The notes under the pieces: generated by a model
Told to the model about the DNA's origin: nothing
Database searches by the model: none
Seen by the model: the letters and a program-made list of their open reading frames with translations, nothing else
Assembly: GCA_001599295.1 (NCBI GenBank)
Contig: BCGN01000001.1
Span: 1,240,001-1,304,000 of the forward strand
Source of the DNA: Sporopachydermia quercuum
Taxonomy: Eukaryota; Ascomycota; Sporopachydermiomycetes; Sporopachydermiales; Sporopachydermiaceae
Direction of reading: 5' to 3'
Length of the DNA stretch: 64,000 bases
Position numbers and translations under genes: made by a program
Part shown: piece after piece, positions 45,352-55,849 of the stretch
Layout: each line of letters opens with the position of its first letter
Numbering within the stretch: the stretch's first letter is position 1

Positions 45352-45606
45352 TCACGAAAGATTTGCAGTTGAAGCATGTACCTGTTCTTTACCTAGTTTG
45401 TCTTTTAACTGTTGGCTATAAGCCAAAATACGTTTCAGTTTGAGTTGATTTATTAACTGAGTTTTCCTTTGGACTTCTTCAGCCATAGCCTCATCCATAC
45501 CTAGGAAAGTCGCTGACATAGTCGATCCGTTCCTCTTCAACTGATAAACTGGTTGCAGTAGGTATTGCAAGTCGTGTGTCTTTTTGAAAATGTAGAGCAG
45601 ATCCAC
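45352..45606 (-). CDS. Small open frame, unknown, possibly one exon of a split gene
   Basis: 84 codons on the minus strand. From the internal Met at residue 30 the sequence is Ala/Glu/Lys/Leu-rich (MDEAMAEEVQRKTQLINQ and on to LKDKLGKEQ) and would form an amphipathic helix or coiled coil, which looks real rather than random. Just after Gln75 the DNA reads CAG then GTACATGC, a possible but weak splice donor, so the true C-terminus may lie in another exon. I do not recognise the family; a small complex subunit is one possibility. Confidence 0.35.
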   Translation of the reverse strand: MDLLYIFKKTHDLQYLLQPVYQLKRNGSTMSATFLGMDEAMAEEVQRKTQLINQLKLKRILAYSQQLKDKLGKEQVHASTANLS

Positions 45607-46074
45607 ACTCTGCGTTTCAACTTTATTTTATTATTCGTTTTCCACGTTGAACAACTTGCTTACAACTAGTGGACTTTGGAGCACTCAAATAAACCGTCAT
45701 TCATCTTTTTTTTTGCTATCCCAGCTTACTTATATGTTATCCTATCTATATCTATCTGTTCTACAACGATTTCTCACTTCCTTAAACTACTCATCTGTAA
45801 TTAGTTTCAAGATAGAGTCTGAGATTGAGTTTTATGTTTCGAAACTCAATTTCTAAAACCAAACTTAAAATAAGTATCAAGACCTACCCCCATACTAGAA
45901 TTCTGGAATTCCGGAAAAGATAATAAAAGAGAAGCAAGGAATAACAGTCGAAACTGACAGTATCCTTGAGAAAACTGCAAGGGGAATATGATAAATTTGC
46001 AAGCACAAGGAGTCCTATATGATGGATGCAAAAAGAAGCATAGTGATAATGTGTTGAATTGATCAGTTGGAGAA

Positions 46075-46634
46075 ATGGAAAAGAAATCAGAAGAAGATTT
46101 ATTGGCAAGATTCTATGGATTGGTGAGTAATGCTGTCACTGTCATGAGTTTGTTAGCGACTAGATAGCAATATTTGACTCCAAAGATGGAGCAAAGCAGT
46201 TTCCTTTGGAATCGAAAAGTATATTCTAACTAAAGATTAAAGGATCCCTCGTTTGTAGCGTTATGTTACACCACTGTTTCTTTCTTAGGAGGAACAGTTG
46301 CCTCGTAAGTTGAGGTCATTGCTTGTAGTCATTTAAGGAGAATTAGAATACTAACTGTTTATCTAGTAAACGACTGAGATCTCTGCCTGTGTTTGCGGGC
46401 TCTACACTAGTCGCTGCTGCATACGCGAGAACAATTGATCTCAGCAGGAACGATATTTCACGAGCATCGAAATGGGGTCTCGTTGCTTCTACAGTATTTA
46501 CTGGAGCGGGAATTGTAGGGTCTGTTATTGGCTCATTGGGACTCACAGGAATCGTTTCAATTCGATCATATAAAATAGTAGCAATGGGTCTACCAGGAAT
46601 AGCGTATTTTTACAACTTACACACCAAACAATAA
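46075..46634 (+). CDS. Probable intron-containing small membrane protein
   Basis: The last exon (46367-46634) encodes two hydrophobic Gly/Ala-rich helices ending GLPGIAYFYNLHTKQ and is preceded by a textbook branch point TACTAAC (46349-46355) and acceptor TAG (46364-46366). A candidate first exon starts with ATG at 46075 (MEKKSEEDLLARFYGL) and ends at a good donor GTGAGT (46123). A small middle exon between TTCTTAG (46288) and GTAAGT (46305) is possible. The phases of these pieces do not join cleanly in the combinations I tried, so the exact model is open. LLARFYG faintly recalls Aim11, a mitochondrial membrane protein, but this is not proof. Confidence 0.4.
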
Positions 46635-49600
46635 AATGAGGATAAAGATTGTTGAGTGTTAGACCGTAATTTACTTGTATAGAGAATTATTTTCTTGGAA
46701 GGCGAGATCATGGAAAATAGGTTCTACAATCAATATGTTTATGAAGCTGCTCTACAGTCATATGATAAGAAGAACCATATTCTAAGAATCAAGATAAAAT
46801 GCAAAATGAGTAATAAATATTAATATAAACCATAAATAAATGAGTGGGCGAACCAAGAACAAGGCCAATCAGGTTCTACTGATAAGTGTTATGACTAGAT
46901 GCTGCATTGACCATTGAATGCAAATAGAGCTTGAAAAAACTTTTTCTTTAAAGCCGATGAATTTATGCTTTCAAAGCATGATGAGTTCTAGAAGACCATA
47001 GCTCATGATCTTTTTCTGTGTACATATGCTTTGGTATCACATGAGGAATGAATGTAGGTCTTGGTTCAGCTGTTAGCACTAGAAAATGCTTTGATGAATT
47101 TTGCTTGTCTTTTTCAATTTGTTGACTAACCATAGTTAATAATTGAATTGCTTTTGTTTCACACAATTAATTCAGTGTTATGAGTTATGAGCAAACAGTT
47201 AATNCAAATTTTTTTTTTTATGCACTATAATGCTTTGTTGTTTCTTTGTTGACTTATCTTTTGCGATATGAATGTCTATCAAGTTAATATAGTAGTTAAA
47301 AACAATTCTTATTTAGAGAATTATTACTCTTCATAAAGAAAACAACTAAACAAATATTGAAACAAAGAAGTAGTTTGGAATTGACTTTTTATTTATACTT
47401 CTTCATTAGCCCAAATCCCGAGAGATTAATTAATGTCAAATCACGAGCTGAGCGATTTCCCATACATTTACCCCAGAAAAACCGAAACAGTTAGTGACTG
47501 AACTTTGCGTACATTTTCAGGTACACATCTTGAGGACCCACACAAAATGCCGGACTAACCTTCCGTAAATTATACGGAGGTTATAATTATCCGAAGATCA
47601 TGACATGGAAAAGGAAGACTTATGACAATTGAGAAATCACTCAGGTTACCGAATTTAATATCCCTGGTATACGAATTGCTGTCACGTGAATCAATGCTCA
47701 TGACATGGGTCTTCCATTAATCTTCCCTTAGAATACAAAACCTGACATAAATATCAGATTGAGTTAATTGTAGCAATCGATAAATGGTCCATAAGTTGAA
47801 TTCATCATTTACCGGGTTCCATAAATAGCTCACCAAAAAAGAATGAAAGAAAATATTCATTTCATAGAAGTTTGATTGAGGCATTATGGGCTTTCTCACT
47901 ATCATTAAAACCAGATGTTAGGGGTGCAACCTTTTGGTAGTCACCAAATGTCCATGTCGGAAGTAAATGCCAGTGCTTACTCAACAGCTCTTTTCTCAAG
48001 GTATTCCCTAGAGATCTTACACACCATCTTTTACCCAAGGTAGAAATAGTAGATAAAAGCTATCATGAATATATAAATATTATTAGATTAAGTATTAAGA
48101 AAGTAAACCTTAGAACGAATTCTCAATGTCACCAGCGTATCTCAATTTCTTCAATTGAACTTCAGGCTCTACCAAATATGTCTGCTCATTGGCTTGACAC
48201 ATTAGAAATACTACAGATTCCATGTACAGAGTTAAAAAATAATCCATAAAATAATACTTCTATGGTCTCTTTCAGCACTTTTTTTCATCTATTAATAAAT
48301 CCAGTTATCTATCGGGTAGCTTTTACACAATACTATTGAGAATCGTTTTCATGTGAAAACCAGTCCCCATTTCAGCTTGCTACCTCGGGTTGAAACCCCA
48401 CACAAACAATGTTATGCTAATTATTAATGATTCAAATGACTGATTGCTTACTGCAAGATGTCGATAGTCGACACAATAATAGATGTTTAACATTTATTTT
48501 CTCGCTTTTTTTGAAACAAAAAATTTCTACCCTTCTATGAATTCATATCATATTCAGCAGTTTGTCCACTGTTCACTTCTACCTGCAAAATTACATACAA
48601 TCTTATCTCATTTGCTCTTCGAATTGCAATTTCTACCAGAATTCAGACAACATGAATCAACCTACATCATTAAATCCATTATGATATTACCATTTGCTCC
48701 ACATAGAGTACATTATAAACCCAAATGACCTAATAAGGATACTTTCCTTCTAATAATAGAAGGTTTTATAAACTACCAACCCTAGCGTTGAATCATCAAG
48801 AAAAAAGAGACAACTTTGATTCAATGATGCCTTAGTGCTAAGACTTTCATTAACTTAATTCCCATAATACCACATCATTCTTCATTCATTAGTTAGCAAA
48901 TAATATTTTGTTTTTCATAATAATAATTGCGTACATGCATGCTATGCTTCAGGTGGTGATGCACTTTCGTTCACAATAAATAATGTGGTTTACCCCTCAT
49001 ATCACATTCGCATATGGTGTGTGAGTTCTCGCTCTTTCGAGAACAAAAAATTCTAAAAGGCATAACACTTGTATGGAAAATGTAAATAATCAAAGATAAC
49101 AAATAGTAAGAGCATTCCTTTTCTTTCTTCTCTTTAAAAGTATTTCTTAAATCTACTCCAGTTGCTCCTTCTAGTATTTTTTGGTCATCCTTCTAGTTGC
49201 CTACATTCTCATCTCATCAATAAATAAGCTATAAACTAAAGTTCATCATAGGAAGGAAGTTTATTCTTCTGCATTTGTATGCGTATGCAAAAGAAAGCTT
49301 AACTTTATTTACTCCGTCAAAGAATCCTTAAAAAGGAACTAAAAATTCCCGTATTTGGGGTCAAGTGAAGCATTGAAACATTGTTCGGTATCTTAACAAC
49401 GGGAATATTGTGTTTGAAAATAAGTAATCTATTACACAATATAGTAGGATTGCCATTAGAACTGTTCTTTTTGATTGGTTGAGGTGAAATGGAAGAAATA
49501 ATCTGGTAAAATGACAAGAATGGTTGTATACTAAATTCAAAACCAGCGATGGACAAAGTTTGCTCGGATGAGATAATGAGCTCATTAATGATATACCTAT

Positions 49601-50022
49601 TACTAAACAAATTTATCCACTATTATGAAAGAGGATATAACAATAGTCTGACTAAATAAAGGTTCTCTTGATTCTATTAAGATTCAGGAAATAAATGGCA
49701 TAATTAATTTGTCATTTCAAATTCTAGATCTCCCTGAAATTTTCAGTTAGTTTTTACTACCCGAGACAGGAGAAGAAGCAGTTCCCGTGGCACCATAATA
49801 CCTTAATCTCTTTTAGAGAATATTCCATTAGAGTATATAAAGCGAGACCACCGCTCTTTGCTTGTATTTTTCAACGTCTTCTTCTATTGCACAGTTGTTC
49901 AACTACTATTTATCTTGTCTACACTAACCCTTCGCCAAGCACCAGATCGTATTGAAGATTGCTATACATTTACCCGTTCAGACAAGGTTCTTTACTATTA
50001 ACATAATTAATATTTATCAAAA
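46635..50022. other. 3.4-kb region with at most one tiny gene
   Basis: AT-rich, apart from the small minus-strand frame at 46963-47133. It contains a CCCCAG (47471-47476), an E-box CACGTG (47683-47688) and a poly-T run with one N (47204). Other frames are short and T-rich. The right end is the promoter of the wall-protein gene, with a likely TATATAAA-type element near 49836. Confidence 0.45.
46963..47133 (-). CDS. Candidate 56-residue protein, unknown
   Basis: From the first true ATG (47133) the frame gives 56 residues with a mixed, protein-like composition ending EKDHELWSSRTHHALKA. The Pro-rich PRPTFIPHVIPKHMYTE patch is unlike the low-complexity noise frames around it. No family recognised. 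It could be a small single-exon gene or the last exon of a longer one. Confidence 0.3.
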   Translation of the reverse strand: MVSQQIEKDKQNSSKHFLVLTAEPRPTFIPHVIPKHMYTEKDHELWSSRTHHALKA

Positions 50023-50775
50023 ATGAATTTCAAAGTTGTTTCTTTACTGGCAGTTGCTGCTGTAATAGCAAATGCTCAAGTCGACCCTGAAGTTATCTCA
50101 AAGTATCCGGAATATATGAGTTCAATTGTCCAGTACTACTTGGCCAATCCTACTCTTTCTGTTCCTCCCGGATTATTATCTTTCTATGGTGAGCTGCAAA
50201 CTCTGACCAACAGTCAAGAGGTTGCTTCTGTATTTTCTGACGGATGGCCTGACATCTCTAGTGAATACGAATCTTTCATCACTAATTTACCATTTGGTGA
50301 AGAAGTTTCCTTCGATGATGGTGGTGAAGCAGGCGGTGAAGGTGATAGTGCTAGTGTAAGTGGAACTGAAGTTAGTGCTACTGAGACCACTGATAGTACC
50401 GGAAGCCCTAGCGGAACTGACACTGCTAGCATTACCAGTGGAAGTGAAACAGAAACTACATCTGGAGCGGTTACTACTGGAACAAGTGAGGAAAGCGAAA
50501 CTGTCACTACTGGTACAAGTGAGGAAAGTGAAACTGCCACTACTGGAACAAGTGAGGAAAGTGAATCTATCACTACTGGAACTGATGAGAGTGGATCTCC
50601 CACCACTGGCACCACTGACACCACCGAGGAAAGTGAATCTATCACTACTGGAACTGATGAGAGTGGATCTACCACCACTGGAGCCGCTGATACTGAAACT
50701 TCTGAAAACAACGCTGTTGCTACCTTGATATCTTCCAACGCCGCTTTGATTGCTGGATTCTTCCTCTTATTGTAA
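50023..50775 (+). CDS. GPI-anchored Ser/Thr-rich cell-wall protein
   Basis: 250 residues. An N-terminal signal peptide (1-18, MNFKVVSLLAVAAVIANA) precedes a folded segment of about 75 residues resembling the Srp1/Tip1 (seripauperin/TIR) family: PEVISKYPEYMSSIVQYYLANP. Then follow an acidic hinge and a Ser/Thr-rich stalk with four TTGTSEESE-type units and two TTGTDESGS units. The C-terminus is a GPI signal, NNAVATLISSNAALIAGFFLLL with Asn-rich cleavage area. It is expected to be O-glycosylated and linked to the wall or plasma membrane. TIR-type genes are often induced by cold, low oxygen or wall stress; no such element was identified here. Confidence 0.85.
   Translation: MNFKVVSLLAVAAVIANAQVDPEVISKYPEYMSSIVQYYLANPTLSVPPGLLSFYGELQTLTNSQEVASVFSDGWPDISSEYESFITNLPFGEEVSFDDGGEAGGEGDSASVSGTEVSATETTDSTGSPSGTDTASITSGSETETTSGAVTTGTSEESETVTTGTSEESETATTGTSEESESITTGTDESGSPTTGTTDTTEESESITTGTDESGSTTTGAADTETSENNAVATLISSNAALIAGFFLLL
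50440..50690. repeat. Intragenic Ser/Thr stalk repeats
   Basis: Tandem 27-bp-type units coding TTGTSEESE, followed by two longer units coding for the TTGTDESGS type separated by TTDTTEESESI. The near-identical DNA of the units makes copy-number change by slippage likely. Confidence 0.75.
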
Positions 50776-51733
50776 AACAACATGGGGTCTTAGTTATCTA
50801 GAACTTGTGTCTGCTTTTTGATTGTACAACATGAAAAATTGTTTTGAAAAAGTATTTAGATAATATATATTTATCTACGTTCTGTCTGATCAATTATTTT
50901 TGACATTTTTACTATTTATAGTAACATAAATCTAGTACTAAATCTTATTACTTTACACTAATCTGTCGCATTTCGATTCTTGAATGTCAACTCAATTGCA
51001 TTTTTCTACTCTACTTTACTATAACGAATTATCTATATCCTTTCAATGGACCTGAATACCTCTAATCGAAGACTTCTAATGAACTGACTATTATTTCTTC
51101 TGCTTATTTCATCCTTGCTTTTAAATTTCCCCATTGCCTTTGCCGTACAGAGGATTAAGTTAAACTTCGAAGACTCATCATCGACTTCTGTGGAGTTTAA
51201 ATTAAACCCCACAACTACCTCACATGCTCTTGCACATTTATACAGCAACCTTTTTTGATGATTTGTAATTATTAGATAACATAATCATTTATTAACTCCT
51301 ATCTCATGCAACGAGATGGTCGGGTGTATGTTATACTACTGTACCATACAACTGACTCTGAACTCTATTCCATCACTTGGTTTATTGTATGAGAACACGA
51401 GTGGAAAAACACTCTGGTTACTCCAAGCTGCTCATAGATAACGAAGAGGAGAGGTGTGTCTGAGAAGACTTATTGCCGTTGAATTTGAAGAAAGAGTAGT
51501 ACCGCTTTATATTTTAGTATTTGGACGTACTCAGAGTATTGGATCAAGTAAACCAAGACTTGTTTGTCTATATTCTGTTGTACTAAACATATACTGTGTG
51601 TACATCGGAGATCATTCAAACACAATACAAAATCGAATCATATAGTGTCATATCGTGTCATATCGCTTTTATGTTTGTTTATTCTAGACGCTAATATTGT
51701 GACTGACGAAAGGAAAATATAATAGATTTCAAG
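50776..51733. other. Spacer between wall-protein gene and GLO3
   Basis: About 960 bp with no recognised gene. Contains the GLO3 promoter near the right end, including imperfect TCATATCG/TCATATAG-like repeats at 51640-51670. Confidence 0.5.
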
Positions 51734-53195
51734 ATGACGGAGAGACAGAATATGGCCAGCAAGGAGGAGATGCAAGCAGTTTTCAACAAACTGATGTCAA
51801 GTCCCGCTAATAAGGTATGCATGCTGTGAAATGGATGATAGATAGTTCATTGTATAGTAACCTCGACCATTTCGCTAACATTCTTAGGTGTGTTTTGATT
51901 GTCCTAACAAGAATCCAACTTGGACATCAGTTCCATTTGGTGTTTTCATTTGTGTGGAATGTTCATCTGTTCATAGACAACTGGGTGTTCACATTTCATT
52001 CGTGAGATCATCAAATTTAGATAACTGGTCAAGAGATCAATTAAGAGTAATGAAGCATGGCGGTAATCAGTCGGCTAGAGATTATTTCAGAAAGCATGGC
52101 GGTGCATCTTTTTTGACTGATGGCTATGATGCCAAAGAGAAGTATACTAGTAAAGTAGCATTAAATTATAAACAAGAATTACAACGAAGAGCAGCCAGAG
52201 ATGAAGTCAAGTATCCTGATGAAGTAGTGATGAATGATGATACAGATTCATCATTAGATTCATCAGCTTCTGGTGTTTCTTCTATTAACAGTTCTAAGGA
52301 TGACTTCTTCGCTAATTGGGACAAACCCATTGTCGAAAAGTCAACCCCTGTTTCTTCCAGACCAGGTACACCATCATTGAAGGATGGACTAAAAACCAGC
52401 GGTGTTAGTGAAGCTCCTGCAGTAAAACGTACTGTCAAGACAACAAGTTCTGTTCTCTCTGCTCGTTCAGGTGCTAAGAAAGGATTAGTTCTCGGCGGTG
52501 GTAAGAAGAAGTTAGCTGCCAAAAAAGTTACTACAGTTGATCCTATTGATTTTGATGAAGCTGAAAGATTAGCTAAGGAAGAAGAAAGGGAGATTGAACT
52601 TCTTGCTAGTAAGCCAAAATCCGAAAGCCGAAAATCTTCTGTGGCATCGTCTTTTGGTTCCAGCTCAGTCACATCATCTGCATATAAGAAGCCTGAGCCT
52701 ATGGCCTCGTCTGCTTATGAATATAAAGAGTCGGTTGAATCAGTAACTCCCACATTTGCCAAGCTTGGGTTTGGTCAAGTTGCTGGCGCCAGTAGTGCCC
52801 CATCGTCTACTGCATCAACACCAAAGCCTTCCAAACCTTCTTACAATGAGCCTGAATCTGGTACCATTTCCTCTAAGTTTGGTAACCAAAAGGCAATTTC
52901 ATCTGATGAAGTGTTTGGCAGAAAGACGTTTGATCCCAGTTTGCAAGCTGAAGCAAAGACGCGTCTTCAAGCATTTGACGGGTCCACTTCTATTTCGTCT
53001 GCAGCTTATTTCGGAGAAGATCAAAATCAACAACAACAGCAAGGCAACTCTGATTACAGTGAATTACCTGCTTTTGCTCAGGATATTGTTGATCGATTCG
53101 GTGGTACTGCAAATGAAGATATAGCAGCACTAAAAGATGCTTTTGAGCAAGGTGCTTCGAAACTTTCTAGTCTTATGAGAGATTATCTACGTTGA
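51734..53195 (+). CDS. GLO3: ARF GTPase-activating protein Glo3 (one intron)
   Basis: 462 residues after splicing of exons 51734-51814 and 51888-53195. It activates GTP hydrolysis on Arf1 and takes part in COPI vesicle retrieval from Golgi to ER. The first exon codes 27 residues ([20 protein letters not shown] to PANK). The second begins directly in the zinc finger [20 protein letters not shown] with the next pair CVEC, then [14 protein letters not shown] containing the arginine finger. The C-terminal Glo3 motif region is seen in [31 protein letters not shown] and the amphipathic end [16 protein letters not shown]. These separate it from Gcs1 and Age2. The intron inserted just before the first zinc cysteine makes the start unambiguous. 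Confidence 0.93.
51815..51887 (+). other. Spliceosomal intron in GLO3
   Basis: 73 bp, from donor GTATGC through a branch-point core GCTAAC (51874-51879) to acceptor TTCTTAG. It is in phase 0 between Lys27 and Val28 codons. Removal restores a continuous zinc-finger N-terminus. This is the best-supported intron in the window. Confidence 0.88.
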
Positions 53196-53798
53196 TGATG
53201 ACCTTTTTTTCTCAAAACTTAATATTTCATTTGTAGGATATAAATAAACTGGTTTCTTAGAAAGGAATTTTATCTCTCTTTGTACTGTAGATTTATGGAC
53301 CGCTTCAGACATATGAATGAATGGATTGGGCAATACGTTGATAGTGAAGTATACTATCGAAAGGACTAACATGTAACAGCTCGTCCTTATAAGCAAACAC
53401 TGTTATTGTCATTAGTACTAGATATTTATGATTATTGTATTTTATGACCTATTTTCTTTTTGGATCCATAAAGCTCTCTCTCATTCCTAAAGTGATAAAT
53501 ATCGGAGATTATGATTTAGTAGCTATCCCCATCATGTCCTAATGCATAGAATTTTGTTTCACACTTCCTATACCTAATATGGGACACATTTTTATCTGAA
53601 AATGACATGATCAGTTATTTGAGTGATTTGATAAGAATGACAGACCGTTTTTCCTCAATATTTTTAGATTTGCAGGTAATTAAATATTTGCTTGGGAATT
53701 ATAGAAGTAGATTTTCAGACTTGCTCAAAAACGATTATGCGTTTGATTGATCAGTTTGAAATCTTGAAGCTGTACTTATTACTGCCACTACATAAAGG
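53196..53798. other. Spacer GLO3 / BNA4
   Basis: About 600 bp, AT-rich; contains the GLO3 3' end and the BNA4 promoter. Nothing else recognised. Confidence 0.55.
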
Positions 53799-55223
53799 AT
53801 GTCTAAAGGTTCAATTGCAGTTGTTGGAGGTGGACTAGTAGGGTGCCTTGGTTCACTAGGTTTAGAAAGAAAAGGATATAAAGTAGATGTGTATGAAATG
53901 CGAGGAGATCTTAGGGATCAATCAGAGGAAAGAAATTTGAGATCAATCAATTTGGCTGTATCTGATAGAGGAATCAAAGCTTTAAAGTATGTCGATGAAG
54001 CAATGGCTGACAGAGTTCTGAAAGATGTTATTCCTATGTATGGAAGAATGATTCACGATTTGAAAGGTAACGAAGAAAGTCAAATATATGGTTTATTTGG
54101 AGAAAGCATCAATTCAATTGACCGAGCATTTCTGAATAAAGAGCTTCTAAATGAGTTAGCAAAATCAGAGAATATTACGATACATTTCCATCATAAGCTG
54201 CTGAGGTGTAACTTTGATAGTCCGAATGGTGTCGAGTTGACCTTTATTAAGACAGAAGGTGAAGGTTCAGTAACTGGAGATGAAGAGAGGATCAAATATA
54301 ATGGGTATGATTTTGTTATAGGGGCTGATGGAGCGTACTCCGTTGTTAGAAATCAGCTTCAGAGGGTTACTCGTATGAATTATCAACAGGAGTACTTAGA
54401 CCATATGTATTTGGAACTTTATATTCCACCTGGCCCACTTGATTCTAATGGTGAAGGAACTTTTCTAATTGATCCTAATCATTTACATATATGGCCGAGA
54501 CACGAGTTTATGCTGATAGCTTTGGCAAATAAGAATGGTTCTTTCACATCAACATTTTTTGCTCCTTGGAAACTAACAGAGTCATTAGACTCTCATGAAA
54601 AAGTGCTTTCTTTTTTCAAGGAAAACTTTCCTGACGCTGTTAGTCTTATTGGTGAAGATAGTCTAGTGAAGTCATTTGATGATCATCCTAAAGGCTCACT
54701 GGTTTGTATTAAATGCAAGCCATATAATTATAAAGGTAAAGCAATAATAATTGGTGATGCAGCACATTCAATGGTTCCATTCTATGGACAAGGAATGAAT
54801 TGTGGGTTTGAAGATGTGAGAATCTTGTTAGAAACTTTAGAAAAGAGAAATTTCGATCTGGAACAATCTTTCAATGAGTATACTAGCGCGAGACATGAAG
54901 ATTTAACAACTATCATTGATCTTGCTATGAACAATTATATAGAAATGAGACATTCAGTAACAGATCCTCTGTATTTAGTCAGAAAAACTGTTGATGGTGT
55001 TCTAGGTAGATTGTTCAGAGACTATTGGATTCCTATGTACACCATGATATCGTTCAGAGGTGATATACCTTATTCTAGAGCTCTGGCGTTAAAGAAACGA
55101 CAAGATCGAATTTTCTCGTATGGAATGAAGCTCGTCGGCGGAATCTCTCTTTTATGCTTGGTGCGATTTTCTAACCGTTTGAAGTTTGGTGTCGAAAACG
55201 TTCTCCACTTATTTACACGTTAG
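53799..55223 (+). CDS. BNA4: Kynurenine 3-monooxygenase
   Basis: This 474-residue FAD enzyme of the mitochondrial outer membrane hydroxylates kynurenine to 3-hydroxykynurenine in de novo NAD synthesis from tryptophan. An N-terminal GGGLVG dinucleotide fold (10-15) comes first, then RSINLAVSDRGIKAL, the DG motif VIGADGAYSVVR, EFMLIALANKNGSFT and the FAD-contact GDAAHSMVPFYGQGMNCGFED. A C-terminal hydrophobic helix (GGISLLCLVRF) anchors it. Length matches the family (about 460). Codon 239, in MLIAL, is CTG at a conserved Leu, supporting the standard code. Confidence 0.95.
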   Translation: MSKGSIAVVGGGLVGCLGSLGLERKGYKVDVYEMRGDLRDQSEERNLRSINLAVSDRGIKALKYVDEAMADRVLKDVIPMYGRMIHDLKGNEESQIYGLFGESINSIDRAFLNKELLNELAKSENITIHFHHKLLRCNFDSPNGVELTFIKTEGEGSVTGDEERIKYNGYDFVIGADGAYSVVRNQLQRVTRMNYQQEYLDHMYLELYIPPGPLDSNGEGTFLIDPNHLHIWPRHEFMLIALANKNGSFTSTFFAPWKLTESLDSHEKVLSFFKENFPDAVSLIGEDSLVKSFDDHPKGSLVCIKCKPYNYKGKAIIIGDAAHSMVPFYGQGMNCGFEDVRILLETLEKRNFDLEQSFNEYTSARHEDLTTIIDLAMNNYIEMRHSVTDPLYLVRKTVDGVLGRLFRDYWIPMYTMISFRGDIPYSRALALKKRQDRIFSYGMKLVGGISLLCLVRFSNRLKFGVENVLHLFTR

Positions 55224-55849
55224 GTCGATTAACTCGCATACTAACCCCTTTGATTGATGTATATATACAACAGTAGTCCTATTGCCTATTCAAAATCAAC
55301 TTTAAGACTTCTCTTATTAGATCAATCAATCGATCATGCAATTATTCAATCAATCAATCAATCATTAGAAAGCTCATATATTCACTCTGCGTGTAATTCA
55401 TATCTTTTCCCATTTTTCCAACCTCGGCAAACAATCGTGCATTCTCATATCACGTGACTTAGTTATACCTAAAACGTCCTCCGAGTCGGCCAATAGACTG
55501 TTCGACTGTCTTTAGACTGCCCCCGTAATTCTATCCTAATTAGGCCATCCCCAACAAATAAATTGATTAGCGTTGTATGCGGTTAATCAAAAACTCATCA
55601 GTTGCTTGTCAATCTGAGTAGACGATACGTTGACTTATTTTTGTCCTATATATACGGGGAAGAGTTCAAGTGGTGAGACGTCTGTTGTAGTCTTGATTGG
55701 ATTAATCTTCATAGTTATTTCATACTTTGTTGTTGGGCAATTGAATAGATCCTATCAGTCCTATCTCAAACAGTAGTAGTATTAGTATAGATCATCTATT
55801 ACTAATAATCTGTAGTAATTGAGAGTTAGATCGTTGTAATTCAGAAACA
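55224..55849. promoter_or_regulatory. Spacer BNA4 / thioesterase gene, with an E-box
   Basis: About 625 bp. TCACGTGA around CACGTG (55451-55456) is a palindromic Cbf1/bHLH-type site 394 bp upstream of the next ATG. ATCA/TCAA simple repeats lie at 55320-55362. A TATATATA lies about 200 bp upstream of the ATG. Confidence 0.5.

Noticed and set aside
50214-50783. Antisense 189-codon frame across the wall-protein gene
   Set aside because: Shadow of the Ser/Thr repeat region; Val/Ser-rich translation follows directly from the repeat on the other strand.
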